Shown here: positions 17,766 through 23,576 of the stretch, piece after piece
Layout: each line of letters opens with the position of its first letter
Numbering within the stretch: the stretch's first letter is position 1
Assembly (NCBI GenBank): GCA_023404675.1
Contig: JAEYAW010000030.1
Coordinates: 124,001 to 188,000 of the forward strand
Source: Pseudomonadota bacterium
GTDB lineage: Bacteria > Pseudomonadota > Alphaproteobacteria > Rhizobiales > Xanthobacteraceae
Length of the DNA: 64,000 bases
Direction of reading: 5' to 3'
Notes under the pieces: model-generated
The model's database searches: none
The model's input: the letters and a program-made list of their open reading frames with translations, nothing else
Told to the model about the DNA's origin: nothing
Position numbers and translations under genes: made by a program

Positions 17766-17935
17766 TGTCGCGATCCGTCCAGCAGGGCGCGAACCCCGGC
17801 AACAATGATCCCGGAAAGCTGCGCGCGATTGATCTTAAACCGGAATAGTTCTGATTCTCTGGTCATGACGTTCAGCACGTAGTTGCCCGGCTCAGGCTCT
17901 GTCAGATAGGCTAGCTTCGGCGTGTGCTCCATCAT
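17762..17935 (-). CDS. Small phage protein (57 aa)
   Basis: Start ATG 17933-17935, ATGA-overlapping the gcrA stop; end TGA overlapping the next ATG. The sequence begins MMEHTPKLAYLTEPEPGNY and looks beta-rich (VLNVMTRESELFRFKI) with a hydrophobic C-terminal helix. No domain is recognised. Its place directly after GcrA in a coupled operon suggests co-expression with it. Confidence 0.6.
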   Translation of the reverse strand: MMEHTPKLAYLTEPEPGNYVLNVMTRESELFRFKINRAQLSGIIVAGVRALLDGSRQ

Positions 17936-18411
17936 GCCGCAGCCTTTCGCCGTTCTTCCGGCCGAACCCAGCAAAGCCTGTGATGCGGCAGGCAATAGGC
18001 GCTGGTTGGCAACTTCTCGTGACCACAGAACGTAATCGGCCCATCGCCATAACCGTATCGACAGCCAGTCGCGGGCAGATCAATGAGGCTGGTATGAAGG
18101 GGAGAGACATCAACCTCCTTGCCCTTCGCCTGCTTATATTCCGTGACCGGCATGACAAGGCCGCCCACGATCAGGACTCGTCGCGTCTTGACTGGAACGA
18201 TCTTCTTCGGCTTACGCGGCTTCGAATCTTTTGTTTTCGGTGGAGCACCTTCCTTCGCGCGGTATTCGAGCCCCAGCCGGCGCGCCTTCCCGATGACCGC
18301 GCATCTGCTGATGCCGCCGATCTCATTTGCAATCTGAGAACAGGTCAGGCCGTCGCTCCATAGCTTGCGGAGCTGATCAACTATCGGTTCTGGCCACGGT
18401 TTGCCTGTCAT
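17932..18411 (-). CDS. gcrA: Phage-encoded GcrA-family cell-cycle regulator
   Basis: 159 residues. The N-terminus PEPIVDQLRKLWSDGLTCSQ, then IANEIGGISRCAVIGKARRL, is the GcrA DNA-binding helix-turn-helix. A basic linker (about 60-80) follows, then the GcrA C-terminal domain with DLPATGCRYGYG, ITFCGHEKL and YCLPHHRLC, the part that contacts sigma-70 in the host protein. In Caulobacter-type bacteria GcrA binds GANTC sites, preferring the methylated form, and activates cell-division and cell-cycle promoters. Here it sits in the early leftward operon between small genes, so it is a phage gene and not the host copy. Its action on phage or host promoters is inferred. Confidence 0.9.
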   Translation of the reverse strand: MTGKPWPEPIVDQLRKLWSDGLTCSQIANEIGGISRCAVIGKARRLGLEYRAKEGAPPKTKDSKPRKPKKIVPVKTRRVLIVGGLVMPVTEYKQAKGKEVDVSPLHTSLIDLPATGCRYGYGDGPITFCGHEKLPTSAYCLPHHRLCWVRPEERRKAAA

Positions 18412-18414
18412 GCT

Positions 18415-18804
18415 TTATTCCCGCTGATCTCCGGCGCGATCCAGACCGCGAAGAACGCGAGCCGCGTGGACAAGCGCAGCAATGTCTTCGCTATGAAAAT
18501 CCGAGTCCGTCGCATTCATCCCCTCCGCGATTCCTTCGTAGGTCGCTGCCAGGTCCAGCGCGGCCTGACGAGCTTCCTTGCGTGATTTGATATCTGCTGC
18601 GCAGCGCCGGACCTCTCGGGCTGCCCAGTGGCTGTCGTTGTGAATTTCCCCGCTCCACAACGAGCGCATCATGCGAACAGAAACGGTGCCGGTGTTGCGC
18701 GCGGCTCGGGCAAGCCAGCTCTCGCGGGTATCGCCCCACTCTCGGGGCCCTGCCACAACACCAATTGCCTCACGCACACTCATCTCGGCAGCCTTCTTCC
18801 ACAT
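18415..18804 (-). CDS. Phage protein of unknown function (129 aa)
   Basis: The ATG at 18802-18804 has GGAG 8 nt upstream; the longer frame adds unsupported codons. The protein is helical and charged: MWKKAAEMSVREAIGVVAG, then HWAAREVRRCAADIKSRKEA. It resembles small proteins that accompany GcrA homologues in alphaproteobacterial phages, but I cannot name a family. It ends 3 nt before the gcrA ATG. Confidence 0.55.
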   Translation of the reverse strand: MWKKAAEMSVREAIGVVAGPREWGDTRESWLARAARNTGTVSVRMMRSLWSGEIHNDSHWAAREVRRCAADIKSRKEARQAALDLAATYEGIAEGMNATDSDFHSEDIAALVHAARVLRGLDRAGDQRE

Positions 18805-18915
18805 TTTGGATTCTCCATGTGATTTGATCCGCACATGGAGACGGATATTCCAGATGACGAAGACCTCACCTTCATGCGCATCGGCCTGGCAGCAGCGCGC
18901 GTGACGAGAGGGCTG

Positions 18916-19008
18916 TTAGTCGAACACAGCAAGACAAATCGAAGCGGTGGCGATGCCCGCAGCAACGCCAGCGGAGAATCCGAGAAGTGCCCAGAACACA
19001 ATGTCCAT
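18916..19008 (-). CDS. Tiny single-pass membrane peptide (30 aa)
   Basis: The frame starts with ATG at 19006-19008 directly after the TGA of the 45-residue gene (TGAATG) and ends at 18916. The product is nearly all hydrophobic (MDIVFWALLGFSAGVAAGIA then TASICLAVFD), one membrane helix. A GGGGGA lies 4-9 nt before the ATG. Small stacked membrane peptides in an early phage operon may be superinfection-exclusion or holin-like; the function is unknown. Confidence 0.5.
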   Translation of the reverse strand: MDIVFWALLGFSAGVAAGIATASICLAVFD

Positions 19009-19146
19009 TCAGTCCCCCCGCAATACCTGGTAGACCCCGACAACGATCAACACGGCGATCGCAAAAAAGATGGCGATGAGCGCGGCGGAAAGCGCCCATC
19101 CGACCACGGCACTTGCAACGTCAATGCAGTACGGCTCATTACACAT
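19009..19146 (-). CDS. Small membrane peptide (45 aa)
   Basis: ATG 19144-19146 directly follows the TGA at 19147-19149. The N-terminus MCNEPYCID carries two Cys, then one long hydrophobic helix (VVGWALSAALIAIFFAIAVL) and a short positively charged end. It is coupled to the 30-residue peptide. Likely an inner-membrane peptide; role unknown. Confidence 0.55.
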   Translation of the reverse strand: MCNEPYCIDVASAVVGWALSAALIAIFFAIAVLIVVGVYQVLRGD

Positions 19147-19572
19147 TCAGCCCTCCATCCAGACGGAGAATATTGCGAGCGCCACCAGCGGCAGCACGAA
19201 TACGATTCCGAGCACCCCGCTCCAGAACAGGAGCGAGACACGATCCTCGGATGTGAGAAGCGCGTGGTCTTTCTTCGACCGCGTACCACGCGAACGGTGG
19301 GGACGCTGACGGGGTGCAACGTCAGCGCGAAGCTCAGATTTCAGAATTGACGCAGCGTGATTGCCCCCGCGCTCGTCATGCGCGGCCGATCCCGAGTGGA
19401 GTAATGGGATCGGCCGCAATATTTTTCCGGAGATGAAATGCGCCTGCTGCTGACCGGCCTGATCTTCATCGCTCTCGCGGCGGCCGTGATCTACATTCAT
19501 GGCGTCCGCCACTGCGCGGAGAACGAGACCATCAAGATCGGTGGGATGCTGGTGAAGGGGTGCAGGTGACAT
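19147..19572 (-). CDS. Uncertain ORF with a C-terminal membrane segment (up to 141 aa)
   Basis: The open frame starts as TGATG at the ZBD stop (19572) and ends exactly before the next ATG. Its C-terminal 37 codons (LLTSEDRVSLLFWSG then two hydrophobic stretches) show strong coding bias and a clear membrane helix, so they are probably translated. The N-terminal half is antisense to a better-looking plus-strand gene (19438-19569) and has weak codon bias. A shorter product from a downstream GTG is possible. The start is unresolved. Confidence 0.35.
   Translation of the reverse strand: MSPAPLHQHPTDLDGLVLRAVADAMNVDHGRRESDEDQAGQQQAHFISGKILRPIPLLHSGSAAHDERGGNHAASILKSELRADVAPRQRPHRSRGTRSKKDHALLTSEDRVSLLFWSGVLGIVFVLPLVALAIFSVWMEG
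19438..19569 (+). CDS. Small signal-anchored peptide (43 aa) on the opposite strand
   Basis: The ATG at 19438-19440 has GGAG with 7 nt spacing. The peptide MRLLLTGLIFIALAAAVIYI is one membrane or signal segment, followed by HGVRHCAENETIK and IGGMLVKGCR, a short exported tail with two Cys. Third codon positions are very G+C-rich, supporting real coding. It is the only plus-strand gene inside the leftward unit, which is odd, and it overlaps the uncertain minus ORF. Confidence 0.5.
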   Translation: MRLLLTGLIFIALAAAVIYIHGVRHCAENETIKIGGMLVKGCR

Positions 19573-19868
19573 CAGACCCTCCACGCATTGACAAAGGCGC
19601 GGCAGGCGCGGAGGAATCGGCTGGGCTTGGCGCGCCTTTTCTCGGTCACGCGGCTCTTGGCTACATCGATGCAGATTTCGCAGATGAATGATCTGCTTCC
19701 GAATATTCCATTGCCGGAAATGAGTACCTCGCAAGCATCGGCCTGCTTAGCGCAAAATGAACAACGCACTTCATGGCTTAAATCGCTGATTAATTTCGAG
19801 CCATAATTCTGAAATGACCCAAGCTGCGCGTTCGTGATATCGTTTGTGTGAGCCCTCGGATTGACCAC
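19572..19868 (-). CDS. Free-standing ClpX-type zinc-binding domain protein (98 aa)
   Basis: The GTG at 19866-19868 overlaps the stop (TAGTG) of the 57-residue gene. Residues about 36-68 read C-S-F-C-A-K ... LISGNG ... FICEICIDVAKSRVTE, the four-Cys zinc fold of the ClpX N-terminal domain (E. coli ClpX has C-S-F-C-G-K ... L-I-A-G ... Y-I-C-D-E-C). There is no AAA+ part. In ClpX this domain dimerises and recruits adaptors such as SspB, so this protein could titrate adaptors or block ClpX. It lies second after cro, in the earliest leftward genes. Confidence 0.85.
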   Translation of the reverse strand: MVNPRAHTNDITNAQLGSFQNYGSKLISDLSHEVRCSFCAKQADACEVLISGNGIFGSRSFICEICIDVAKSRVTEKRRAKPSRFLRACRAFVNAWRV

Positions 19869-20041
19869 TATATGACCCCCCCGTTCGGACTGAGATCGTC
19901 GAACACCACGTCCTTCAGGTCATCGGGGATTGGCCGGCCTTCCTGCCGCAGATCAATTCGGCGCAACAGACGGATCGCCTCGTCAAGACGACGAAACAAA
20001 CCCTCCATCAGGAGCGGATCGGTTGGAGCCACCCCCCTCAT
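19868..20041 (-). CDS. Small phage protein (57 aa) between cro and the zinc-finger gene
   Basis: The ATG at 20039-20041 overlaps the cro stop as ATGA, and its TAG overlaps the next GTG, so it is coupled on both sides. The product MRGVAPTDPLLMEGLFRR, then LDEAIRLLRRIDLRQEGRP, is helical and ends with a short disordered tail. No domain is recognised. Co-expressed with cro. Confidence 0.6.
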   Translation of the reverse strand: MRGVAPTDPLLMEGLFRRLDEAIRLLRRIDLRQEGRPIPDDLKDVVFDDLSPNGGVI

Positions 20042-20247
20042 GATGCTGTCTCCGTGGAGGGGGAGTTCTCGCGGATGTAACGATGGACTCGATCAACAAG
20101 CCGCAAACTGGGAAATCTTCCGTCTCTAAGATCGAACACAAAATTTGGGTCATTCACAGCGGCGCGACCAAACGCGGCTGCCTTCATCCCTGTGTTGGAC
20201 AGGAACGCTTCGATCTCGTCTCGGAAGGCTTCAGCATGAGAAATCAT
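20038..20247 (-). CDS. cro: Cro-like transcription regulator (69 aa)
   Basis: 69 residues. The central part GMKAAAFGRAAVNDPNFVFD, then LRDGRFPSL, is the Cro/CI-type helix-turn-helix of alphaproteobacterial phages. The gene is divergent from the CI-type repressor. The -10 (TATAGT, 20254-20259) ends only 6 nt before the ATG, so the message is probably leaderless. It would repress the CI promoter and later the early promoters, favouring lytic growth. Confidence 0.75.
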   Translation of the reverse strand: MISHAEAFRDEIEAFLSNTGMKAAAFGRAAVNDPNFVFDLRDGRFPSLRLVDRVHRYIRENSPSTETAS

Positions 20248-20253
20248 GCCCTG

Positions 20254-20281
20254 ACTATATAGGACTATTCCTATGGATCAA
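20254..20281 (-). promoter_or_regulatory. Leftward early promoter (cro promoter)
   Basis: -35 TTGATC (20276-20281), a 16-nt spacer, -10 TATAGT (20254-20259). The spacer contains operator 1 (20260-20273). The layout matches the rightward promoter at 23017-23044 almost base for base. A repressor bound in the spacer would block RNA polymerase. Confidence 0.75.
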
Positions 20282-20322
20282 GAGGAAAATTCCTATTCGC
20301 CTATTGTGCAGGAAATTTCCTA
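20260..20322. promoter_or_regulatory. Three operator sites between cro and the repressor gene
   Basis: Palindromes of the form TAGGA-N4-TCCTA: 20260-20273 TAGGACTATTCCTA (perfect), 20282-20295 GAGGAAAATTCCTA (one mismatch), 20309-20322 CAGGAAATTTCCTA (one mismatch). Centres are 22 and 27 bp apart. The first lies in the cro promoter spacer and the third covers the -10 of the putative repressor promoter, as in lambda OR. Binding by CI and Cro is inferred from position and symmetry. Confidence 0.8.
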
Positions 20323-20332
20323 CAATCGAGGC
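20321..20332 (+). promoter_or_regulatory. -10 element of the repressor promoter (leaderless start)
   Basis: TACAAT at 20321-20326 ends 6 nt before the ATG at 20333. This places the transcription start on or next to the A of ATG, so the message would be leaderless, as for lambda PRM-cI. No good -35 is seen, which suggests a weak promoter activated by bound repressor. Confidence 0.5.
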
Positions 20333-21022
20333 ATGGATGCAGTTCGCCAATTGATCGTCAAAGAGGCCGCCCAGCAGGGAAAGGCTCTATCGGACCTGTC
20401 GAAGGCGGCAGGGAAAAACCACGCCTATCTTCAGCAGTTCGTGAAACGAGGCATCCCAAGGAAGCTGCCCGAGGAAGTTCGGCACAAATTGGCCGATCTG
20501 CTTGGGGTCTCCGAGGCGCGTTTACGCTCATCGGGGGACGCCAACGTCGTCCAGGAAGTTTACCCGGTTGGTGAAACCGAGCCGATCCTGAACCGACTTG
20601 GACCCTATGACCTGCCGATCCTCGGGATTACGATGGGTGGAAGGCCGGATAATCGCGGGCCGGACTTCTGGATGAACGGGGAGCAAGTCGGTGTCGCGCG
20701 CCGTCCTCGCGTGTTGGAGGGCTCCAAGACCGCCTTTGCGCTCTACGTGGACGGCACAAGCATGATACCGGCCTACTCGTCCACTGACATCGTGGCAGTG
20801 GACCGCCGACCTGCCGCCCCCGGCGACGATGTGGTGATTGAGTTAAAGCCCCAGAGCCCCGGCGATGAAGGCAACAATCCGAGTTTCCTGAAGCGTCTGG
20901 TGTCCCGGAAGGGCAAGACGTTGGTCGTAGAACAATTTAATCCGGCTAAGAAACTATCGTTCAATATAGACGAAATCCAAAATCTGTTTCGAGTTGTGCC
21001 GAGAAATGAATTGCTGGGATGA
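20333..21022 (+). CDS. CI-type lysogeny repressor with S24 peptidase domain
   Basis: 229 residues from the ATG at 20333, chosen because MDAVRQLIVKEAAQQ is a standard repressor start and a -10 lies just upstream; a longer frame from 20273 is less likely because its start falls inside operator 1. N-terminal HTH (about 12-45, ALSDLSKAAGKNHAYLQQFV). C-terminal S24 domain with Ser143 (DGTSM) and Lys187 (FLKRL), the self-cleavage dyad. No clear Ala-Gly or Cys-Gly cleavage site is seen. It should hold both early promoters off in lysogeny and be relieved by RecA after DNA damage. Confidence 0.88.
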   Translation: MDAVRQLIVKEAAQQGKALSDLSKAAGKNHAYLQQFVKRGIPRKLPEEVRHKLADLLGVSEARLRSSGDANVVQEVYPVGETEPILNRLGPYDLPILGITMGGRPDNRGPDFWMNGEQVGVARRPRVLEGSKTAFALYVDGTSMIPAYSSTDIVAVDRRPAAPGDDVVIELKPQSPGDEGNNPSFLKRLVSRKGKTLVVEQFNPAKKLSFNIDEIQNLFRVVPRNELLG

Positions 21023-21081
21023 CGACCTCTCCCAGAGAGGCATGGGGCTTGCCTCCTAGCCTCTTATCATTGGAGAATCGA

Positions 21082-21513
21082 ATGGTCAGGACTTGCATTT
21101 TTTTGGCCGTTTCAATTTGGCTCTGCCAAACAGCAATTGCCCAAGAAGCTGAAATGAAACGGATAATGCAGGTTGCGAACAACTACTCCCACCAGAACAC
21201 GATTTGCGCCGCATATCATTATTTGATGGCGGTTTGCCTGGCTAAGGATCGCCCGAAAGATGGCCTTGCAGCGAAGTTCAAGACTATTGGCGACGACTTT
21301 ATCGATAGGAGCGTAAAACTGGGTCAGATCGCAGAAGTGTCCCCTAAAGCTATCGACGCCCGCATGCAGTTGGCCACGCAGGAGATGATGGAAGACGTCG
21401 AAAACAACTGCGCCAACACCTCGGTTGTCACTCTTAAGCACGCAAAGAAATGCACCGACCTCTACAACAATGGGGCAAAGTACCTGCAAGACGCGCTAGG
21501 GCCAGCCAAATGA
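21082..21513 (+). CDS. Secreted protein downstream of the repressor (143 aa)
   Basis: The ATG at 21082 has GGAG 6 nt upstream. A signal peptide MVRTCIFLAVSIWLCQTAIA precedes a mature part of about 120 residues with five Cys (ICAAYHYLMAVCLAK, VENNCANTS, AKKCTDLY). It is expressed in the same direction as the repressor, so it may be expressed in lysogens. Resembles no family I can name; possible lysogenic conversion or exclusion gene. Confidence 0.6.
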   Translation: MVRTCIFLAVSIWLCQTAIAQEAEMKRIMQVANNYSHQNTICAAYHYLMAVCLAKDRPKDGLAAKFKTIGDDFIDRSVKLGQIAEVSPKAIDARMQLATQEMMEDVENNCANTSVVTLKHAKKCTDLYNNGAKYLQDALGPAK

Positions 21514-21596
21514 ACCGCCCTACCCGCATAACCCTGATCGGGTGCGTTCTGGTGCTGGTGATCGCAGTCGGGGCGAAGGTGCTGGGATTGCGGTGA
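21510..21596 (+). CDS. Tiny membrane peptide (28 aa)
   Basis: ATG 21510-21512 overlaps the stop of the secreted protein gene (AAATGA). MNRPTRITLIGCVLVLVIAV is a single membrane helix. It ends at TGA 21594-21596, just before a terminator. Probably co-expressed with the secreted protein; function unknown. Confidence 0.5.
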   Translation: MNRPTRITLIGCVLVLVIAVGAKVLGLR

Positions 21597-21602
21597 GCCA
21601 AA

Positions 21603-21626
21603 GAAAAACCCCGCCGGAGCGGGGTT
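21603..21626 (-). terminator. Terminator (minus strand)
   Basis: AACCCCGC-TCCG-GCGGGGTT with TTTC after it when read on the minus strand, ending the 51-residue gene. It may work in both directions and also end the rightward repressor transcript. Confidence 0.75.
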
Positions 21627-21635
21627 ATGAAGCGA

Positions 21636-21791
21636 TCATGCGGCTTTTTCTAACACCGCCAACCTAAATGCTGGATCGTTTGATCCGAACAATGACGTGC
21701 GTTTGAGGGCGTCGAGACCGACCTCATTAATTGCCTGTTGGAAAGCCCTGATAAGGGAGATTCTCAACTCTGCCTGCTGCACCGCACTCAT
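21636..21791 (-). CDS. Small phage protein (51 aa)
   Basis: Starts at ATG 21789-21791 with GAAGGGGAAG upstream: MSAVQQAELRISLIRAFQQA, then an amphipathic helix and SLFGSNDPAFRLAVLEKAA. The rightward genes face it, and the 7-bp inverted repeat at 21824-21840 lies upstream. An HTH-like or toxin-antitoxin role cannot be excluded; none is shown. Confidence 0.45.
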   Translation of the reverse strand: MSAVQQAELRISLIRAFQQAINEVGLDALKRTSLFGSNDPAFRLAVLEKAA

Positions 21792-21823
21792 GGTCTTCCC
21801 CTTCACCCACTTGACTGGGCACA

Positions 21824-21840
21824 CGCTACAATGTGTAGCG
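21824..21840. promoter_or_regulatory. Perfect inverted repeat CGCTACA-ATG-TGTAGCG
   Basis: A 7-bp perfect inverted repeat with 3-bp spacer lies 33 bp upstream of the 51-residue gene start. It may be an operator for that gene or for its own product. No partner protein is identified. Confidence 0.5.
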
Positions 21841-21880
21841 CATTCCCTATGTGTGGTTGCATTAATTTTTTAACAGATGG

Positions 21881-22396
21881 TTATGCTCTGACGACACTCA
21901 GCCATGCACCGTGCATAGAAACGTCCTTAAAACCAGGCATCGCAGCTAAAAATTTGCGAGTAGTTTGAAAAAAAGTAAAGTCGGCAGGGCTGCGCAAATG
22001 GAGCTTAAACTCCCTTGCAGCCATCTCATCTTGTTGAGATAATTGCAAAATTCCTATAAACAAGTCAGCCAAAACTTCAACATACTGACTCGGTCCGAAA
22101 GTTCCAAAATCAATGTTCGGGCAAACCGTGACCATCCGCACGCGCAGTACCGGCTCCGGATGTCCGGGTAACGGAGTCGTGTTTGCCTGACAAATGATGT
22201 CTGGAATGTCATCCCCTCTCTGGACGGCATAAATTCCAGCCCGCCTTTCAGACTTGGCGGCAAGTTCATTTAGGACCACGAAAGTGCCCTGAGCGTAAAG
22301 TCCGAAATCTTCACCCACATTCGCGCATTGCTGCGCCCAGCCGTTTTTGAGACGACTCCAAGAGCCGTCCGCGTCAGAGAGTTGCACAAGGGTCAT
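21881..22396 (-). CDS. Accessory protein of unknown function (171 aa)
   Basis: 171 residues starting MTLVQLSDADGSWSRLKNGW. The sequence is mixed alpha/beta with several Cys, and its codon use looks less G+C-rich than its neighbours'. A TATAAC lies a few bases before the ATG, so it may have its own promoter and be expressed in lysogeny (moron). I recognise no family; a defence or exclusion role is possible but not shown. Confidence 0.5.
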   Translation of the reverse strand: MTLVQLSDADGSWSRLKNGWAQQCANVGEDFGLYAQGTFVVLNELAAKSERRAGIYAVQRGDDIPDIICQANTTPLPGHPEPVLRVRMVTVCPNIDFGTFGPSQYVEVLADLFIGILQLSQQDEMAAREFKLHLRSPADFTFFQTTRKFLAAMPGFKDVSMHGAWLSVVRA

Positions 22397-22502
22397 AGGG
22401 TTATACTTTGAAGGGAATCGGGTTCCACACCCTAACTTTGTCGATTGCTTCCCTTCAAGCCCCTCTCAAGCCGCCTCCCTCACCTCTGGCGGGACGAGTC
22501 CG

Positions 22503-22739
22503 TTATGTGGGACTGAGTCCCGGTGCGATCTCTCCGTAGTGAGCCACAAGGACAGGTTCGCCAAACTCCCCAAATTCGGGCTCGCCAGTCACGGAAATAA
22601 CCGCCGCGCCCGCCGAATGTTCGGCGGCTCTTCGGGCCCGCACGAGTGCCTGCTCGAGGCTCTTGCATCGTTCAGGCTGTGAGCTGGTGAGCCGCTTCCC
22701 TTTGCGGTGGAACGTCTGGACGTAATGATCCGTCTGCAT
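22503..22739 (-). CDS. Small phage protein (78 aa)
   Basis: ATG 22737-22739 with GGGAGA upstream. MQTDHYVQTFHRKGKRLTSS is followed by a helical Arg/Ala segment (QALVRARRAAEHSAGAAV) and a C-terminal beta part. It overlaps the zinc-ribbon gene by 68 nt in another frame, which is unusual. Function unknown. Confidence 0.5.
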   Translation of the reverse strand: MQTDHYVQTFHRKGKRLTSSQPERCKSLEQALVRARRAAEHSAGAAVISVTGEPEFGEFGEPVLVAHYGEIAPGLSPT

Positions 22740-22905
22740 GTGCTGTCTCCCGTTTTACCGTGAAATTCCGGCCACTCCCACCAGCGGCGGCGCAAACCGA
22801 GCAATAGAAACGCCTCCAATAGGCCGGCCCGCCATCCAGAGGGACGCCGTGCAATCGACGCGACCGCCCGCAGTCCTGGCACCGGATCACCACGCTCAGC
22901 CCCAT
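22672..22905 (-). CDS. Zinc-ribbon phage protein (77 aa)
   Basis: ATG 22903-22905 with AAAAGGAG upstream. It has two CxxC knuckles: IRCQDCGRSRRLHG and FYCSVCAAAGG. The C-terminus is polar and disordered. It is divergent from the rightward early operon across the GANTC/operator region, so both may share control. Likely nucleic-acid or protein binding; no specific function. Confidence 0.6.
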   Translation of the reverse strand: MGLSVVIRCQDCGRSRRLHGVPLDGGPAYWRRFYCSVCAAAGGSGRNFTVKRETAHADGSLRPDVPPQREAAHQLTA

Positions 22906-22940
22906 CGCGCCGCTCCTTTTGTTCTCTTTTCGTTCCTATG

Positions 22941-22981
22941 GATTCCTGAAGATCGGTTCCGTGTCGAGTCCAAAGTGATTC
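22941..22981. repeat. Cluster of three GANTC sites at the rightward control region
   Basis: GATTC (22941-22945), GAGTC (22966-22970) and GATTC (22977-22981) fall within 41 bp between the zinc-ribbon gene and the rightward operators. GANTC is the CcrM methylation site and the GcrA binding site in alphaproteobacteria. Further sites occur nearby (22415, 22496, 22515). Whether they are used is untested. Confidence 0.6.
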
Positions 22982-22985
22982 GTTG

Positions 22986-23038
22986 AAGGAAATTTCCGTT
23001 CATAGGTTTTTTCCTATTGACGGATAGGAATAGTCCTA
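22986..23038. promoter_or_regulatory. Three operators at the rightward early promoter
   Basis: Half-palindromes at 22986-22999 (AAGGAAATTTCCGT), 23003-23016 (TAGGTTTTTTCCTA) and 23025-23038 (TAGGAATAGTCCTA), centres 17 and 22 bp apart. The last, in the -35/-10 spacer, is identical to the site at 20260-20273 read on the minus strand. One repressor probably binds both regions. Confidence 0.75.
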
Positions 23039-23044
23039 TATTCT
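23017..23044 (+). promoter_or_regulatory. Rightward early promoter
   Basis: -35 TTGACG (23017-23022), 16-nt spacer holding the operator, -10 TATTCT (23039-23044). Transcripts would begin near 23051, giving a leader of about 40 nt before the first gene at 23089. Confidence 0.75.
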
Positions 23045-23088
23045 CTCCCCATCAACCAAGCGCGTTGCGCACCTGATGGGGAAGAAGG

Positions 23089-23214
23089 ATGCCGAATTTC
23101 GAGGCTGTCGCGGCATGGCACGCCGACAAGGCAATGCAGGCATATCTCTCCGGCGATCTGGACCTTTACTGCCACCACATCGCTATCGCTGATCGCCTGC
23201 GGAGGACCGCCTGA
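23089..23214 (+). CDS. Small early protein (41 aa)
   Basis: ATG 23089-23091, first gene of the rightward operon, ending in a TGATG overlap with the next gene. MPNFEAVAAWHADKAMQAYL, then LSGDLDLYCHH. No domain is recognised; its coupled start and strong early promoter make it likely translated. A leader of about 40 nt precedes it. Confidence 0.5.
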   Translation: MPNFEAVAAWHADKAMQAYLSGDLDLYCHHIAIADRLRRTA

Positions 23215-23576
23215 TGTCCTCCTCCTATTTCATGCACGAGTTCGACGAACTCCCGCTGTTCATCGCGCCTCATGGCTACGAAGCGGCCTTCATCTCCGTT
23301 CAGGTGGAGATTGAGCTGGACAGCGACGGCTCGCACAAAATCGCGGCGCTTCATTTCGATTGCTATCCCAAGCGCGGGCGTAGGAAGCAAGTCGAGCTGA
23401 CAGCCGATCACCCGCTGCACGCCATCGTCATGTCTGTCCTCACCGGGCCGTACGCGCAGCAGGTTCAGGACGCGGTGGACGAGCAACTCGAAAGCGCCCG
23501 GCAAGACGCCGAAGACGCTCGCGCCGATTATCTCATTCAACAGCGCCGTGATGCGCGCATGTTCGGGGAAGTGTGA
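23214..23576 (+). CDS. Unknown early phage protein (120 aa)
   Basis: ATG overlaps the previous TGA. A beta-rich N-terminal half with many Asp/Glu (VQVEIELDSDGSH), then a helical region with EQLESARQDAEDARADY. No enzymatic motif. Its position in the early rightward unit suggests a role in lysogeny or host takeover; nothing in the sequence narrows that. Confidence 0.5.
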   Translation: MSSSYFMHEFDELPLFIAPHGYEAAFISVQVEIELDSDGSHKIAALHFDCYPKRGRRKQVELTADHPLHAIVMSVLTGPYAQQVQDAVDEQLESARQDAEDARADYLIQQRRDARMFGEV

